In this document: positions 16,913 to 26,375 of the stretch, in pieces
Layout of the letters: each line of letters begins with the position of its first letter
How positions within the stretch are numbered: the first letter of the stretch is position 1
DNA from: Mesorhizobium_L sp035547755
GTDB taxonomy: Bacteria; Pseudomonadota; Alphaproteobacteria; Rhizobiales; Rhizobiaceae
Reading direction: 5' to 3'
NCBI GenBank assembly: GCA_035547755.1
Contig: DASZUG010000027.1
Location: 55,716-119,715 of the forward strand
DNA length: 64,000 nt
Notes under the pieces: model-generated
Database searches by the model: none
What the model saw: the letters and a program-made list of their open reading frames with translations, nothing else
What the model was told of the DNA's origin: nothing
Position numbers and translations under genes: made by a program

Positions 16913-18511
16913 TCAGGCGACAGCAGCGTCGGCTTCTTCTCCGGTTTCCTCACCGGCAAGATCCGCTTCGCTGATCCAGCCGGCCTTCAGCCGCGCCGCC
17001 ACGATCATCTGCTCCGCTTCGGCGCGAGAGACATTATAATCGCCGAGCACGCCCTCGAAGACTTTCGTCTCGCCATCCTTGCGTTCCTTCCAGCCGACGA
17101 GATCGTCGGCGGCATAGCCGGCGAAATCCTCGACCGTCTTGGTGCCGTCCTCGCCGAGCGCGACCATCATCGCGGTCGTGATGCCCGGAATTTCGCGCAA
17201 TTCGTCGGCAACGCCCAGCGCCTTGCGGCGCTCGTCCTGTTCGGCCTCGACGCGCTCCAGATATTCGCGGGCGCGCGTCTGGATCTCGAGGGCGGTATCC
17301 TCGTCGAAGCCGTCGATCGAGGAAATCTCGTCCTGGTCGACATAGGCGACCTCCTCGACGCTCGTGAAGCCCTCGGAAGCAAGCACTTGGCCGACCATCT
17401 CGTCGACATTGAGTGCCTCCATGAAAAGAGTGGAGCGTTCGGTGAATTCCTTCTGACGGCGCTGCGATTCCTCTTCCTCGGTAAGGATGTCGATGTCCCA
17501 GCCGGTGAGTTGCGAGGCAAGGCGCACGTTCTGGCCACGCCGGCCGATCGCCAGCGAAAGCTGGTCGTCGGGAACGACGACCTCGATACGCTCCGCATCC
17601 TCGTCGAGGACAACCTTGGCGACCTCAGCCGGCTGCAACGCGTTGACGATGAAGGCCGCCGCATCGTTCGACCAGGGGATGATGTCGATCTTCTCGCCCT
17701 GAAGCTCGCCGACGACCGCTTGAACGCGGCTGCCGCGCATGCCGACGCATGCGCCAACCGGATCGATGGAACTATCGCGCGAAATGACCGCGATCTTGGC
17801 GCGGGAGCCCGGATCGCGCGCCACCGACTTGATCTCGATGATGCCGTCATAGATCTCCGGCACTTCCATGGTGAACAGCTTCGCCATGAATTGCGGATGG
17901 GTGCGCGACAGGAAGATCTGCGGGCCACGCTGTTCGCGGCGCACGTCATAGACATAGGCGCGCACGCGGTCTCCATATTTGAAGTTTTCGCGGGGGATCA
18001 GTTCGTCGCGGCGGATGATCGCCTCGCCGCGCCCGAGATCGACGATGACATTGCCGTATTCGACGCGCTTCACCGTGCCGTTGACGATCTCGCCGACGCG
18101 ATCCTTGTATTCCTCGTATTGCCGGTCGCGCTCAGCTTCACGCACCTTCTGCACGATCACCTGCTTGGCCGATTGCGCGGCAATGCGGCCGAAATCCATC
18201 GGCGGCAGCTGCTCGGCGATGAAATCGCCGACCTGTGCGTCGGGGTTGCGCTCGCGCGCCGAGGAGAGAGCGATCTGGGTGGCATAGTCGTCGACGGTCT
18301 CGACGACTTCCATCAGCCTTTGCAGCTTCATCTCGCCCGTATTCGGGTTGATGTCGGCGCGGATGTTCGTCTCCTGGCCATAGCGCGAGCGCGCCGCCTT
18401 CTGGATCGCGTCCGCCATCGCTGCAATGACGATCTGCTTGTCGATCGACTTCTCGCGGGCCACCGCATCCGCGATCTGCAGAAGCTCAAGCCTGTTTGCA
18501 CTGACTGCCAT
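16913..18511 (-). CDS. nusA: Transcription termination/antitermination protein NusA
   Basis: The protein has 532 residues. The N-terminal RNA polymerase-binding domain is followed by S1 (GEIVNGTVKRVEYGNVIVDLG, about 130-200), KH1 and KH2 (PVGACVGMRGSRVQAVVGEL, about 245-270; LAIGRRGQNVRLASQL, about 310-330), and acidic helix-hairpin repeats at the C-terminus. It controls pausing, termination and rRNA antitermination. The ATG at 18511 has AGGGAGAT upstream and gives the normal length. It follows rimP by 59 bp. Confidence 0.97.
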   Translation of the reverse strand: MAVSANRLELLQIADAVAREKSIDKQIVIAAMADAIQKAARSRYGQETNIRADINPNTGEMKLQRLMEVVETVDDYATQIALSSARERNPDAQVGDFIAEQLPPMDFGRIAAQSAKQVIVQKVREAERDRQYEEYKDRVGEIVNGTVKRVEYGNVIVDLGRGEAIIRRDELIPRENFKYGDRVRAYVYDVRREQRGPQIFLSRTHPQFMAKLFTMEVPEIYDGIIEIKSVARDPGSRAKIAVISRDSSIDPVGACVGMRGSRVQAVVGELQGEKIDIIPWSNDAAAFIVNALQPAEVAKVVLDEDAERIEVVVPDDQLSLAIGRRGQNVRLASQLTGWDIDILTEEEESQRRQKEFTERSTLFMEALNVDEMVGQVLASEGFTSVEEVAYVDQDEISSIDGFDEDTALEIQTRAREYLERVEAEQDERRKALGVADELREIPGITTAMMVALGEDGTKTVEDFAGYAADDLVGWKERKDGETKVFEGVLGDYNVSRAEAEQMIVAARLKAGWISEADLAGEETGEEADAAVA

Positions 18512-18570
18512 CGTTATCTCCCTTGGCACTCCATTCCGCGGCGGCCCCTGGCCTGCCACGCGGAAAAACT

Positions 18571-19188
18571 TCAGATTTCTTCCTGTCCGATTTCGTCCGC
18601 CGTCTCGCGCCGGCGCTTCTTGCGCTCCTGGCGCAATTGCTTGTCCTTCTTCAACGCGTCACGGATGAGGTCATCCGTCAGCACCAGCCGCGCATCGGCG
18701 ATCACGTCGAAGGGAATCTCAACCTTCGCTTCTTCACCATAGGCGGGCTGGTCCCGCTCGATCGCGACCCGCGCGCCATCCGTCTCCACGATCCGACCAC
18801 GAAAGCGCTTGCGGTCGCCGAGCAGCACCGACGTCTCGATCTTGATGATGTGACCTTTCGCCGCCGCGAAATCCGATTTGCGCACGAGCGGGCGATCGAT
18901 ACCGGGCGAGGATATTTCCAGATTGTAGGCGCTGGACACCGGATCCTCGACATCGAGCGCCGGCGAAAGCGCACGGCTGACCGTCTCGCAGTCCTCGACC
19001 GTCATCGAGCCGTCCGGCCGTTCCGCCATGATCTGCAGAGTCGGGCCGTTCTGGCCTGAAAGACGTACCCGCACGAGCCTGTAGCCGATGCCTTCCAGCA
19101 CTGGACGAACGATCATCGCGATCCTGGCATCCGTGCCGCTCTCGCGAATGATGCGGTCGTCGCCCTGGCTTTCCGCCGTTTCCGTCAT
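18571..19188 (-). CDS. rimP: Ribosome maturation factor RimP
   Basis: The protein has about 205 residues. It carries the RimP signatures NLEISSPGIDRPL and VEDCETVSRALSPALDVEDP, plus a basic C-terminal tail (RQERKKRRRET). It assists early 30S assembly. The start is ATG at 19188 with GGAG six bases before it; a GTG two codons earlier lies within that region. It is the first gene of rimP-nusA-rnpM-infB. A strong intrinsic-terminator shape ends only 24 bases upstream of the start codon. Confidence 0.94.
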   Translation of the reverse strand: MTETAESQGDDRIIRESGTDARIAMIVRPVLEGIGYRLVRVRLSGQNGPTLQIMAERPDGSMTVEDCETVSRALSPALDVEDPVSSAYNLEISSPGIDRPLVRKSDFAAAKGHIIKIETSVLLGDRKRFRGRIVETDGARVAIERDQPAYGEEAKVEIPFDVIADARLVLTDDLIRDALKKDKQLRQERKKRRRETADEIGQEEI

Positions 19189-19211
19189 TCTCACTCCATT
19201 GCGTCGGCAGG

Positions 19212-19247
19212 AAACAAAAAAGAGCGGGACCGGGAGGACCCACTCTT
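19212..19247 (-). terminator. Rho-independent terminator between trmB and rimP (or leader attenuator)
   Basis: On the minus strand a 12-position stem with one G-T pair and one mismatch (19236-19247 with 19220-19231, four-base loop) is followed by TTTTTTG and more Ts. This is a textbook terminator for the metK-trmB transcript. Because it ends 24 bases before rimP, the rimP operon promoter must either lie within 24 bp, be upstream with read-through, or use the hairpin as attenuator. Confidence 0.8.
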
Positions 19248-19329
19248 CGTCGTACCGACCAAGAATTTACCAGAGATATACGCGCACAAGCGCCTGAATT
19301 CAAGCCGACCGCCGGTCAAAAAATCAATG

Positions 19330-20031
19330 CTAGCGGCGGCGGAAGGAAAGGTAGGTCGGCTTGCGTCCTTCCCTAAGCGCCTTCCGTTCATAGCGGGTGC
19401 CCGGCCATCCATCGAAAGGCTCCCGCCAATCGATTGGATGGCCCGCCAGCCATTCGAAATCCGGATTCGCCCTGATATGAAAGAGCGTCCAGTTGATATA
19501 GCCGTCGATGTCGGAGGCGAAGCGGAAAAGAGCGCCCGGCTTCAGCACGCGCGCGAAGCGAGCAAGGTTCACCGCGCTAACGAAGCGCCGCTTCCAGTGT
19601 TTCTTCTTCGGCCATGGGTCGGGATAGAAGAGATCGATCCCCGCGAGCGAGGTTTCCGGGAGCCAGTCGAGCAGCCTCGTGGCATCATCGTCATGGACGC
19701 GGAGATTCGAAAGCGGCTCCCGTTGGAGATCCAGCATCAACTTGGCCAAACCGTTGACGAAAGGCTCGACGCCGAGAAAGCCGGTGCGCGGGAAGCGCCC
19801 AGCCTCATGCCTCAGATGCTCTCCGGCGCCAAAGCCGATCTCCAGCCGGACATTATCGACTTCGGCTGGAAACAGCGCCGAAAGCGGTTCCGGCGGCGGA
19901 CAGGTTAAATCGAGCCGATAGCGGGGCAGGCCCGCTTCCAGCGCGGCAAGCGGCGCCGGCCGCAAGCTCTTGCCATGGCGGCGCCCGAAGAATGCTTCCG
20001 TCGAGCGGGTCCGCCGGGTCGCTGTCGCCAT
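19330..20031 (-). CDS. trmB: tRNA (guanine-N7)-methyltransferase TrmB
   Basis: The protein has 233 residues. It methylates G46 in the tRNA variable loop. Motifs are VRLEIGFGAGEHL (SAM site), IDLFYPDPWPKKKHWKRR (the family-specific PDPWPKxxHxKRR) and the C-terminal TRYERKALREGR. It lies 20 bp downstream of metK in the same direction, so the SAM synthase and a SAM user are co-transcribed. A terminator follows. Confidence 0.96.
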   Translation of the reverse strand: MATATRRTRSTEAFFGRRHGKSLRPAPLAALEAGLPRYRLDLTCPPPEPLSALFPAEVDNVRLEIGFGAGEHLRHEAGRFPRTGFLGVEPFVNGLAKLMLDLQREPLSNLRVHDDDATRLLDWLPETSLAGIDLFYPDPWPKKKHWKRRFVSAVNLARFARVLKPGALFRFASDIDGYINWTLFHIRANPDFEWLAGHPIDWREPFDGWPGTRYERKALREGRKPTYLSFRRR

Positions 20032-20051
20032 GGCACAAGTTTGTCAAAATA

Positions 20052-21308
20052 TCAGGCAGCGACCGGCTGCCTGACCGCATTCTTCAGCGCGGAAACGAGA
20101 TCGGTCTTCTCCCATGCGAAAGAACCGTCACGGCCGGGCTTGCGGCCAAAATGGCCGTAAGCGGTGGTCTTGGCATAAATCGGCCGGTTCAGATCGAGAT
20201 GGCGCCTTATGCCCGAAGGCGACAAATCCATCACCTCGCGCAGCGCTTTCTCGACGACCGCCTCATCGACCTTGCCGGTGCCGTGGAGATCGACATAGAT
20301 CGACAGCGGCTGGGCGACGCCGATCGCATAGGAAAGCTGGATTGTGCAGCGCTCGGCGAGCTTTGCCGCCACGACGTTCTTGGCGAGATAGCGCGCGGCA
20401 TAGGCGGCCGAGCGATCGACCTTCGTCGTATCCTTGCCGGAGAAGGCGCCGCCGCCATGCGGCGCGGCGCCGCCATAGGTGTCGACAATGATCTTGCGAC
20501 CGGTCAGGCCCGCATCGCCGTCGGGCCCGCCGATGACGAATTTCCCGGTCGGATTGATGTACCATTTGCAATCGCCTGCGATCCTGAGGTCGCCCAGCGC
20601 CTCGCGAATGTAAGGTTCGACGACCGAGCGCACCTTCTTCGAATCCCAAGTTGGATCGATATGCTGTGTCGACAGGACGATCTGGGTGACTTCCGCCGGC
20701 TTTCCATGCTCATAGCGGACCGTCACCTGGCTTTTGGCGTCTGGGCCGAGTTTCGCCACTTCTCCCTCGCCGGATTTCCTGGCCGTCGCCAGAAGTTCGA
20801 GGACCTTGTGGGCATAGTAGATCGGCGCCGGCATCAGTTCCGGCGTTTCCTGACAGGCGTAGCCGAACATGATGCCCTGATCGCCGGCGCCCTCGGAATT
20901 GGAATCGGAGGCCTTGTCCACCCCTTGCGCGATATCGGCGGACTGAGCGTGCAGGAGCACGTCGATCTTGGCCGTTTTCCAATGAAAGCCTTCCTGCTCA
21001 TAGCCGATGTCGCGAATCGCCTTGCGGGCGACGGACTTGAACCGGGACGGGTTGATGACGTCCTTGCCGTTCTTGTCCTTCTTCATCAGCGTCTGGGGAA
21101 CACGGACCTCACCGGCGATGACCACCCGATTCGTCGTCGCGAGCGTCTCGCAGGCGATGCGCACGTCCCACGGATCCATTCCGGTCTTCCGCGCTTCGCG
21201 GTAGACCAGATCGACGATTTCATCCGATATGCGGTCGCAGACCTTGTCCGGATGGCCTTCAGATACGGATTCGCTGGTGAAGAAATAGTCGCTGCGAGAC
21301 ACGGGCAT
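20052..21308 (-). CDS. metK: S-adenosylmethionine synthetase
   Basis: The protein has 418 residues, slightly longer than E. coli MetK (384) as is usual in rhizobia. It makes SAM from methionine and ATP. Motifs seen: FTSESVSEGHPDKVCD at the start, GAGDQGIMFGYA (adenine/methionine loop) and GGGAFSGKDTTKVDRSAAY (the P-loop-like phosphate site). The start ATG at 21308 has GAGGGG upstream. I looked for SAM-II and SAM/SAH riboswitch cores in the leader and found neither. Confidence 0.98.
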   Translation of the reverse strand: MPVSRSDYFFTSESVSEGHPDKVCDRISDEIVDLVYREARKTGMDPWDVRIACETLATTNRVVIAGEVRVPQTLMKKDKNGKDVINPSRFKSVARKAIRDIGYEQEGFHWKTAKIDVLLHAQSADIAQGVDKASDSNSEGAGDQGIMFGYACQETPELMPAPIYYAHKVLELLATARKSGEGEVAKLGPDAKSQVTVRYEHGKPAEVTQIVLSTQHIDPTWDSKKVRSVVEPYIREALGDLRIAGDCKWYINPTGKFVIGGPDGDAGLTGRKIIVDTYGGAAPHGGGAFSGKDTTKVDRSAAYAARYLAKNVVAAKLAERCTIQLSYAIGVAQPLSIYVDLHGTGKVDEAVVEKALREVMDLSPSGIRRHLDLNRPIYAKTTAYGHFGRKPGRDGSFAWEKTDLVSALKNAVRQPVAA

Positions 21309-21359
21309 CCCCTCTGGAAAGATTGATCGCCGGCAAGAGCGCCGGTTTCGGGCGCGTCC

Positions 21360-21388
21360 TGTTAACGATCAAAAACACGGCTCGTCAA
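21360..21388 (-). promoter_or_regulatory. Putative housekeeping promoter of metK
   Basis: On the minus strand CTTGACG (-35 near 21383-21389) is spaced 17 bp from TTAACA (-10 at 21360-21365). Alphaproteobacterial sigma-70 promoters prefer CTTGAC, so the -35 is strong and the -10 moderate. Transcription would start about 44 bases before the metK ATG. Confidence 0.45.
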
Positions 21389-21442
21389 GCATCCTGAGTG
21401 GTATCGCCCACGCAGTTTCGAGAAGAATTTCCTACCTTGGAA

Positions 21443-21859
21443 TCAATCGCCTTCGTCGGGAGCCAAGGTCTTGATAAGATCGATGATCTTTCTCCTCACC
21501 TTCGGATCGGTGATGCGGGCGAAAGCGCGATTGAGCTGAATTCCCTCGGAACTGCTGAGGAAATCAACGACATAGGTCGTCGAGTTCTCTTCCGCGAAAC
21601 CCTTCGCGGCATCCCCCCCCTGGCCCGGGGCGTCATCGAAGAAGAATGACACTGGCACTTCGAGTATCGATGCGATCGCCTGAAGACGGCTCGCCCCGAC
21701 CCGGTTCGTCCCTTTCTCGTATTTTTGGACCTGCTGAAAGGTTATTCCCAGATTCTCGCCGAGTTTTTCCTGGCTCATTCCGAGCATGTTCCGGCGCAAT
21801 CTTATCCGGCTGCCGACGTGAATATCGGTAGGATTCGGCCGCTTCTTGTTTTCAATCAT
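21443..21859 (-). CDS. XRE-family transcriptional regulator
   Basis: The protein has 138 residues. The N-terminal helix-turn-helix (about 17-72) reads GSRIRLRRNMLGMSQEKLGE, then ITFQQVQKYEKGTNRVGASR and LEVPVSFFFDD. The C-terminal 55 residues (RIQLNRAF-type helix, ending LIKTLAPDEGD) have the form seen in rhizobial regulators at this locus between lnt and metK. The role is unproven; the fixed position suggests core regulation. The start at 21859 has GAGGAAAG. A moderately AT-rich leader lies upstream (21860-21998). Confidence 0.88.
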   Translation of the reverse strand: MIENKKRPNPTDIHVGSRIRLRRNMLGMSQEKLGENLGITFQQVQKYEKGTNRVGASRLQAIASILEVPVSFFFDDAPGQGGDAAKGFAEENSTTYVVDFLSSSEGIQLNRAFARITDPKVRRKIIDLIKTLAPDEGD

Positions 21860-21998
21860 TCTTTCCTCGCGAACTCGCGCAGGCGCATTTTCGTTAATTT
21901 ACTAAAGATAGCCCCCCTTCGCCATGTCCGAACACAGCGACGGAGTCGCGAGTTTCGCCACGATGGCGATGCAATATGAAATTCTAATATACCAGATG

Positions 21999-23585
21999 TC
22001 AATTCGCACGACGGGCGGTCAACAAATTCATTCCAACAGAGTAAAGACCGAATATCCCTACCAATAAAAGCCCAATTCTTTCAGGCCATTGAGAACCGGG
22101 ATTACCCCCTTTGGCCAAGGGAAGCGCTACATCAAGCGCTCCCTTAGCATCCAGCGAAAAAGCGTCGAGAATACGGCCATGCGCGTCGATCACCGCCGAT
22201 ATGCCATTATTCGCGGCGCGAACCATTGGAAGGCCGAGTTCGACGGCTCGAAGTTCGGCCTGGCGCAAATGCTGATAGGGACCGGGCGTATCGCCGAACC
22301 AGGCGTCGTTGGTGACATTGACGATCAGGTCCGACCGAGAAGCTTCCTTTTCGCCCGCGCCCGGGAAGATCACCTCATAGCAAATGAACGGAAGCGCCTT
22401 CATGCCGTTCGCCAGCCTTATCGGATGACGCTCGGCGCCGGCCACGAACGGGCCCGGCATATCGACGAGCTTCTGGACGCCGAGGCTGTTCAGGAGACTT
22501 TCAAACGGCAGATATTCGCCGAAGGGGACCAGATGCAGCTTGTCCACGGCATCCGTGATCTCGCCCTGATCGTTGATGGCGAGGACGGAATTGTAATAGC
22601 GGGGGTGATCGAGCGGATTGCCTTCCAGCCGCACGGCGCCCGTCAGAAGCATCTGCCCCGGATCAAGCGCCTGGCCGATCCTGGCGAGCGCATCCGGCCG
22701 CTGTGTGAAAAGGAATGGCACCGCCGTTTCGGGCCATACGATCAATGACGGCTTCTTCGCACCCGGACGCGGCGGGGCGGAAGTGAAATCCATGAGAGAA
22801 TTGAAGATGCGGTCGCGGATGGCATGATCCCATTTCTCCGACTGGTCAATTGCGGGCTGCACCAATCTGACGTCGAGAACCGGCGCGCCGGACGTGTTCG
22901 CGCGCGAAAGGCAGAAAAAGCCGTAGCCCAGATCGGCGACGACGATAAGCAGCGCCACGAGGATCCCGATTTTCCCCGGCTTCCGGTCCGCGAGCGTCGC
23001 CGGCATGGCGAAGACAAAGACAGCGAGCACGTTCATGCCGAAGAGCCCGACAAGGGATACGGACTGCATCAGCAGCGGCACGGGCATGGCCGCATAGCCG
23101 ACCGCATTCCACGGAAAGCCGGTGAATATCCAGGAGCGGAGCCATTCGAACAGGCCGAAGCCGAAGGCAAGCGAAGCGATCCGGCTTGCCCCATCAGACC
23201 AGAACAGCCGCGCGACCGCCGCCGCCAGACCGTAGAAGATGGCGAGCAGGGCCGGCAGGGCGATGACGGCCAGCGGCACCGCCCATGCGTTCGATTCCGA
23301 TTCCGCCACGACGGCGTTGCCTACCCACCACAGGCCGGCGACGAAATAGCCGAAGCCGAACCACCAGCCCACCGCGAAAGCCGGTCTCATCCGTCCGATC
23401 ATGGTGGCGCCCGGTTCAGCGGTCGCTCCGTCGAGCAGCCAGACCAGCAACGGAAAGGAGACGAAGCAGACGGCGAAGAAATCGAACGGCGCTTGGGCGA
23501 GAACCGCGAGCGCACCTGCAAGGAACGCCACCAGCGCGCGCCGCCAGCCCCAAAGCAATATGAATTTGCCCGCAAGGCGACTCAT
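21999..23585 (-). CDS. lnt: Apolipoprotein N-acyltransferase
   Basis: The protein has 528 residues, an inner membrane enzyme adding the third acyl chain to lipoproteins. About six to seven hydrophobic helices fill residues 12-215, then a periplasmic nitrilase-type domain with the catalytic triad: Glu in VWPETAVPFLF (about 285), Lys in DKLHLVPFGEYLPF (about 355) and Cys in LPFICYEVIFPG (about 410). A last membrane helix closes the protein (about 500-522). It is part of the corC-lnt run. Confidence 0.95.
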   Translation of the reverse strand: MSRLAGKFILLWGWRRALVAFLAGALAVLAQAPFDFFAVCFVSFPLLVWLLDGATAEPGATMIGRMRPAFAVGWWFGFGYFVAGLWWVGNAVVAESESNAWAVPLAVIALPALLAIFYGLAAAVARLFWSDGASRIASLAFGFGLFEWLRSWIFTGFPWNAVGYAAMPVPLLMQSVSLVGLFGMNVLAVFVFAMPATLADRKPGKIGILVALLIVVADLGYGFFCLSRANTSGAPVLDVRLVQPAIDQSEKWDHAIRDRIFNSLMDFTSAPPRPGAKKPSLIVWPETAVPFLFTQRPDALARIGQALDPGQMLLTGAVRLEGNPLDHPRYYNSVLAINDQGEITDAVDKLHLVPFGEYLPFESLLNSLGVQKLVDMPGPFVAGAERHPIRLANGMKALPFICYEVIFPGAGEKEASRSDLIVNVTNDAWFGDTPGPYQHLRQAELRAVELGLPMVRAANNGISAVIDAHGRILDAFSLDAKGALDVALPLAKGGNPGSQWPERIGLLLVGIFGLYSVGMNLLTARRAN

Positions 23586-23680
23586 GCTGCTATCCCGGCC
23601 CGAGAATCATGCCCGGTGTTCTAGAGCCTTTCCGCGGCAGATGGAAACCCTTGGGAATCTTTACGGCGCGCCCGAAATTC

Positions 23681-24760
23681 CTATTCCGCCGCGGCTGCCC
23701 TGCCGCCCTGACCCCGACGCCGTGCAGCGCCGCGCGTCTGCACGATCCTCACCCGCTTGATGCGGCGCGGATCGGCATCGAGGACATGGAACTCGAAGCC
23801 TGGTATGGGCTGGACCACTTCGCCGCGCGCCGGCACACGGCCGAGCGTATTGAAGATCATGCCGCCGATCGTATCGACATATTCGCCGTGCTCTCCGGGC
23901 TTGAAGGCATCGCCGATCATCTCGGCCACTTCCTCGATCTCAGCCTTGGCGTCGACGACGAAAATCCCCTCACCCGTCTTGGTGATCATCGGCTCGTCTT
24001 CGTCATGCTCATCCTCGATGTCGCCGACGACCATCTCGACAATATCCTCAAGCGAAACGAGGCCGTCGGTACCGCCATATTCGTCGATGACGAGCGCCAT
24101 CTGGATGCGCGCCGCCTGCATCCGCGCCATCAGATCGGAAGCCAGCATGGAAGGCGGCACGAACAGAACCGGACGCAGGATGTTGAGATCGCCGAGTTTG
24201 CGGGAGAGATCGACATTGCCGAGATCGAGCGTGGGTGACGGGGACGCGTCCGTTTTGCGGGCGCGACTTTTCCTCTGCCGCGCCGCCTTGGTGATGAAGG
24301 CAAGGATGTCGCGGATATGGACCATGCCGCGCGGATCATCGAGCGTCTCGCCATAGACCGGCATGCGCGAATGGCCCGATTCCTCGAATTTCAGCAGCAG
24401 GTCGCCCAGGGTGATCGTCAGTTCGATGGCGTCGATGTCGGCGCGCGGCACCATGACGTCTTCCACGCGCACTTCGCGCAGGCGCAGGATATTGTTGAGC
24501 ATCGCCCGTTCGGCGGGCGAGAAAACAGCGGCATCGGGCGCCGTTTCGGCCAGTGCGTCGGCCAAATCCTCGCGCAGGCTGGAGCCATTGCGGTGGAGGA
24601 GAAGATTTCTCAAGCGCTCGAAAAGCGTCGGCCCCGTCGATGACGGGACAGGGATCGTACTTCGCCCCTCCGCGGGCGCATCCGAGTCATTCGCCTCGTT
24701 TTCCGGCCCTCTTTCGGGCGCGGATTGTTCTTTGTCGTTCATGACGGTTTGTTCGCTCAA
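23681..24760 (-). CDS. corC: CorC/HlyC-type CBS-domain protein
   Basis: The protein has 359 residues without membrane helices. After an acidic, disordered start (about 1-60) come paired CBS domains (VRVEDVMVPRADIDAIEL, about 95-220; LALVIDEYGGTDGLVSLEDI) and a C-terminal CorC_HlyC domain (VDTIGGMIFNTLGRVPARGEV). The family is tied to magnesium/cobalt efflux and the envelope. In rhizobia and enterobacteria it stands with ybeY, phoH and lnt, as here. It starts 9 bp after ybeY. Confidence 0.92.
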   Translation of the reverse strand: MSEQTVMNDKEQSAPERGPENEANDSDAPAEGRSTIPVPSSTGPTLFERLRNLLLHRNGSSLREDLADALAETAPDAAVFSPAERAMLNNILRLREVRVEDVMVPRADIDAIELTITLGDLLLKFEESGHSRMPVYGETLDDPRGMVHIRDILAFITKAARQRKSRARKTDASPSPTLDLGNVDLSRKLGDLNILRPVLFVPPSMLASDLMARMQAARIQMALVIDEYGGTDGLVSLEDIVEMVVGDIEDEHDEDEPMITKTGEGIFVVDAKAEIEEVAEMIGDAFKPGEHGEYVDTIGGMIFNTLGRVPARGEVVQPIPGFEFHVLDADPRRIKRVRIVQTRGAARRRGQGGRAAAAE

Positions 24761-24769
24761 TATTATTCC

Positions 24770-25285
24770 TTAGCGGTACGGGTCGGAAATCGCAAGTTCG
24801 GCGAGGATCCGGCGCTCGGTGTCTTCCATCCGTTCGGCCTCTCCTTCCTCCTCATGATCGTAACCCAAGAGGTGCAGAAAGCCGTGTACGATCAGGTGCG
24901 TGAGATGATGTTCGAAAGGTTTCCTCTCCGCGAGCGCCTCGCGTCCGACCGTCTCGAAGGCGAGCACGATATCGCCGAGCATAGGCGGTGGCGGCATTCC
25001 GGGCTCGATGGCAAGAAGCGGAAAGGAAAGCACGTTCGTCGGCTTGTCCTTTCCGCGCCAGGCTGCATTCAATTTCCGGATATGCTCATCGTCGGTAAAA
25101 ACCAGGCTAAGTTCCGGCGGTTTCCCAATATCGAGCGCAAGCACGCGCGCGACAGCGGCAAGCGTCCGCTCCGCCACCGCCACAAGCGCGTCCTCATCGG
25201 GCCATTTCCCGGCTTCCACGAGGATGGCGACGTCTATCGGCAAATCGCCCATCGCGAGGGTTGACGCCGGTTCGGGAGGCAACAC
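24770..25285 (-). CDS. ybeY: Endoribonuclease YbeY
   Basis: The protein has 171 residues. The zinc site is the His cluster HLIVHGFLHLLGYDH near residues 125-140, as in all YbeY enzymes. It takes part in 16S rRNA 3'-end maturation and ribosome quality control. I use the GTG at 25285, because GGAAAG overlapping the phoH stop stands before it. The ATG at 25252 has no ribosome binding site. The 12-bp gap to phoH marks an operon. Confidence 0.94.
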   Translation of the reverse strand: MLPPEPASTLAMGDLPIDVAILVEAGKWPDEDALVAVAERTLAAVARVLALDIGKPPELSLVFTDDEHIRKLNAAWRGKDKPTNVLSFPLLAIEPGMPPPPMLGDIVLAFETVGREALAERKPFEHHLTHLIVHGFLHLLGYDHEEEGEAERMEDTERRILAELAISDPYR

Positions 25286-25297
25286 CTTGACTTTCCG

Positions 25298-26332
25298 TCA
25301 CTTCGCGCCGTTGGGGCGGCCGCCCGCATCGCGGTTATAGGCGGCGACGATTTCGGCGACGAGCGGATGACGCACGACATCGGTCTCGTTGAAGCGGACC
25401 GTAACGATGCCGGGCACGCCATCGAGCACCCGCAATGCCTCCACCAGGCCCGATTTCGTGTTCGGCGGCAGGTCGATCTGGCTCGGATCGCCGGTGACGA
25501 TCATACGCGCCTTTTCGCCGAGCCGGGTCAGGAACATCTTCATCTGCATCGGCGTGGTGTTCTGCGCCTCGTCGAGAATCACCGCCGCGTTGGAAAGCGT
25601 GCGCCCGCGCATGAAGGCGAGCGGCGCGATTTCGATCACGCCAGCCGTTATGGCGCGCTCGACCTTGTCGGCCGGCATCATGTCGTAGAGAGCGTCGTAG
25701 AGCGGCCGGAGATAGGGATCGACCTTTTCCTTCATGTCGCCCGGCAGGAAGCCAAGCCTCTCACCGGCTTCGACCGCCGGTCGCGACAACACGATACGCT
25801 CGACCATGCCCCGTTCGAGCAGCATGGCCGCATAGGCGACGGCGATATAGGTCTTGCCCGTCCCCGCAGGTCCGATGCCGAAGACAAGCTCCGAGCGCTC
25901 GAGCGCTCGCATATAGGCGTCCTGGTTGAGCGAGCGGGCATAGATCGTCCGCTTGCGCGTCGAAATCTGCGCCGCCGCCATCTTTCCCTTGCGCTCCAGC
26001 GTCGGCAGGGTCAATTGGTCATCGGCCGCGACCGCCATGCGCATCGCGCCATCGACCTCAGACGGAGAAAGCTCAGTCCCCTTCTGGAGAAGGTCATAGA
26101 GGTAGTCGAGCGTGCGGCGCGCCTGCTCGGCGGCGACAGGATCGCCCTTGATCGAAAGCTGGTTGCCCTTGGAACGGACATCGACGCCGAGCTTCTGCTC
26201 GATACGCGCCAGATTTTCGTCGAAGGGCCCGTAAAGCGCACTTGCCAGCTTGTTGTTGTCGAAGGTCAGGACGATGTGCGCCATATCGGACGCTCCGGCG
26301 GAGGCTTTGCTCAATTCCGTCGCGGCGCTCAA
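25298..26332 (-). CDS. phoH: PhoH-family ATPase
   Basis: The protein has 344 residues: a KH-like N-terminal part (about 20-100) and the PhoH ATPase domain with Walker A FGIGPAGTGKTYIAV (near 155) and Walker B AVILDEAQNTTP (near 250). PhoH2-like relatives have RNA helicase/nuclease links, and the neighbour YbeY is an RNase. The frame begins with TTG at 26332 after GAGGAAA. An ATG at 26284 with GGAG seven bases upstream is an alternative that would remove 16 residues. Confidence 0.93.
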   Translation of the reverse strand: MSAATELSKASAGASDMAHIVLTFDNNKLASALYGPFDENLARIEQKLGVDVRSKGNQLSIKGDPVAAEQARRTLDYLYDLLQKGTELSPSEVDGAMRMAVAADDQLTLPTLERKGKMAAAQISTRKRTIYARSLNQDAYMRALERSELVFGIGPAGTGKTYIAVAYAAMLLERGMVERIVLSRPAVEAGERLGFLPGDMKEKVDPYLRPLYDALYDMMPADKVERAITAGVIEIAPLAFMRGRTLSNAAVILDEAQNTTPMQMKMFLTRLGEKARMIVTGDPSQIDLPPNTKSGLVEALRVLDGVPGIVTVRFNETDVVRHPLVAEIVAAYNRDAGGRPNGAK

Positions 26333-26375
26333 CCGTTTTTCCTCATCGTGCGCAATAACCGTCCTTAATGGTTCG

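Noticed and set aside
21309..21442. SAM riboswitch before metK
   Set aside because: No SAM-II or SAM/SAH core sequence could be found in the leader; only a promoter-like pair and a small hairpin.
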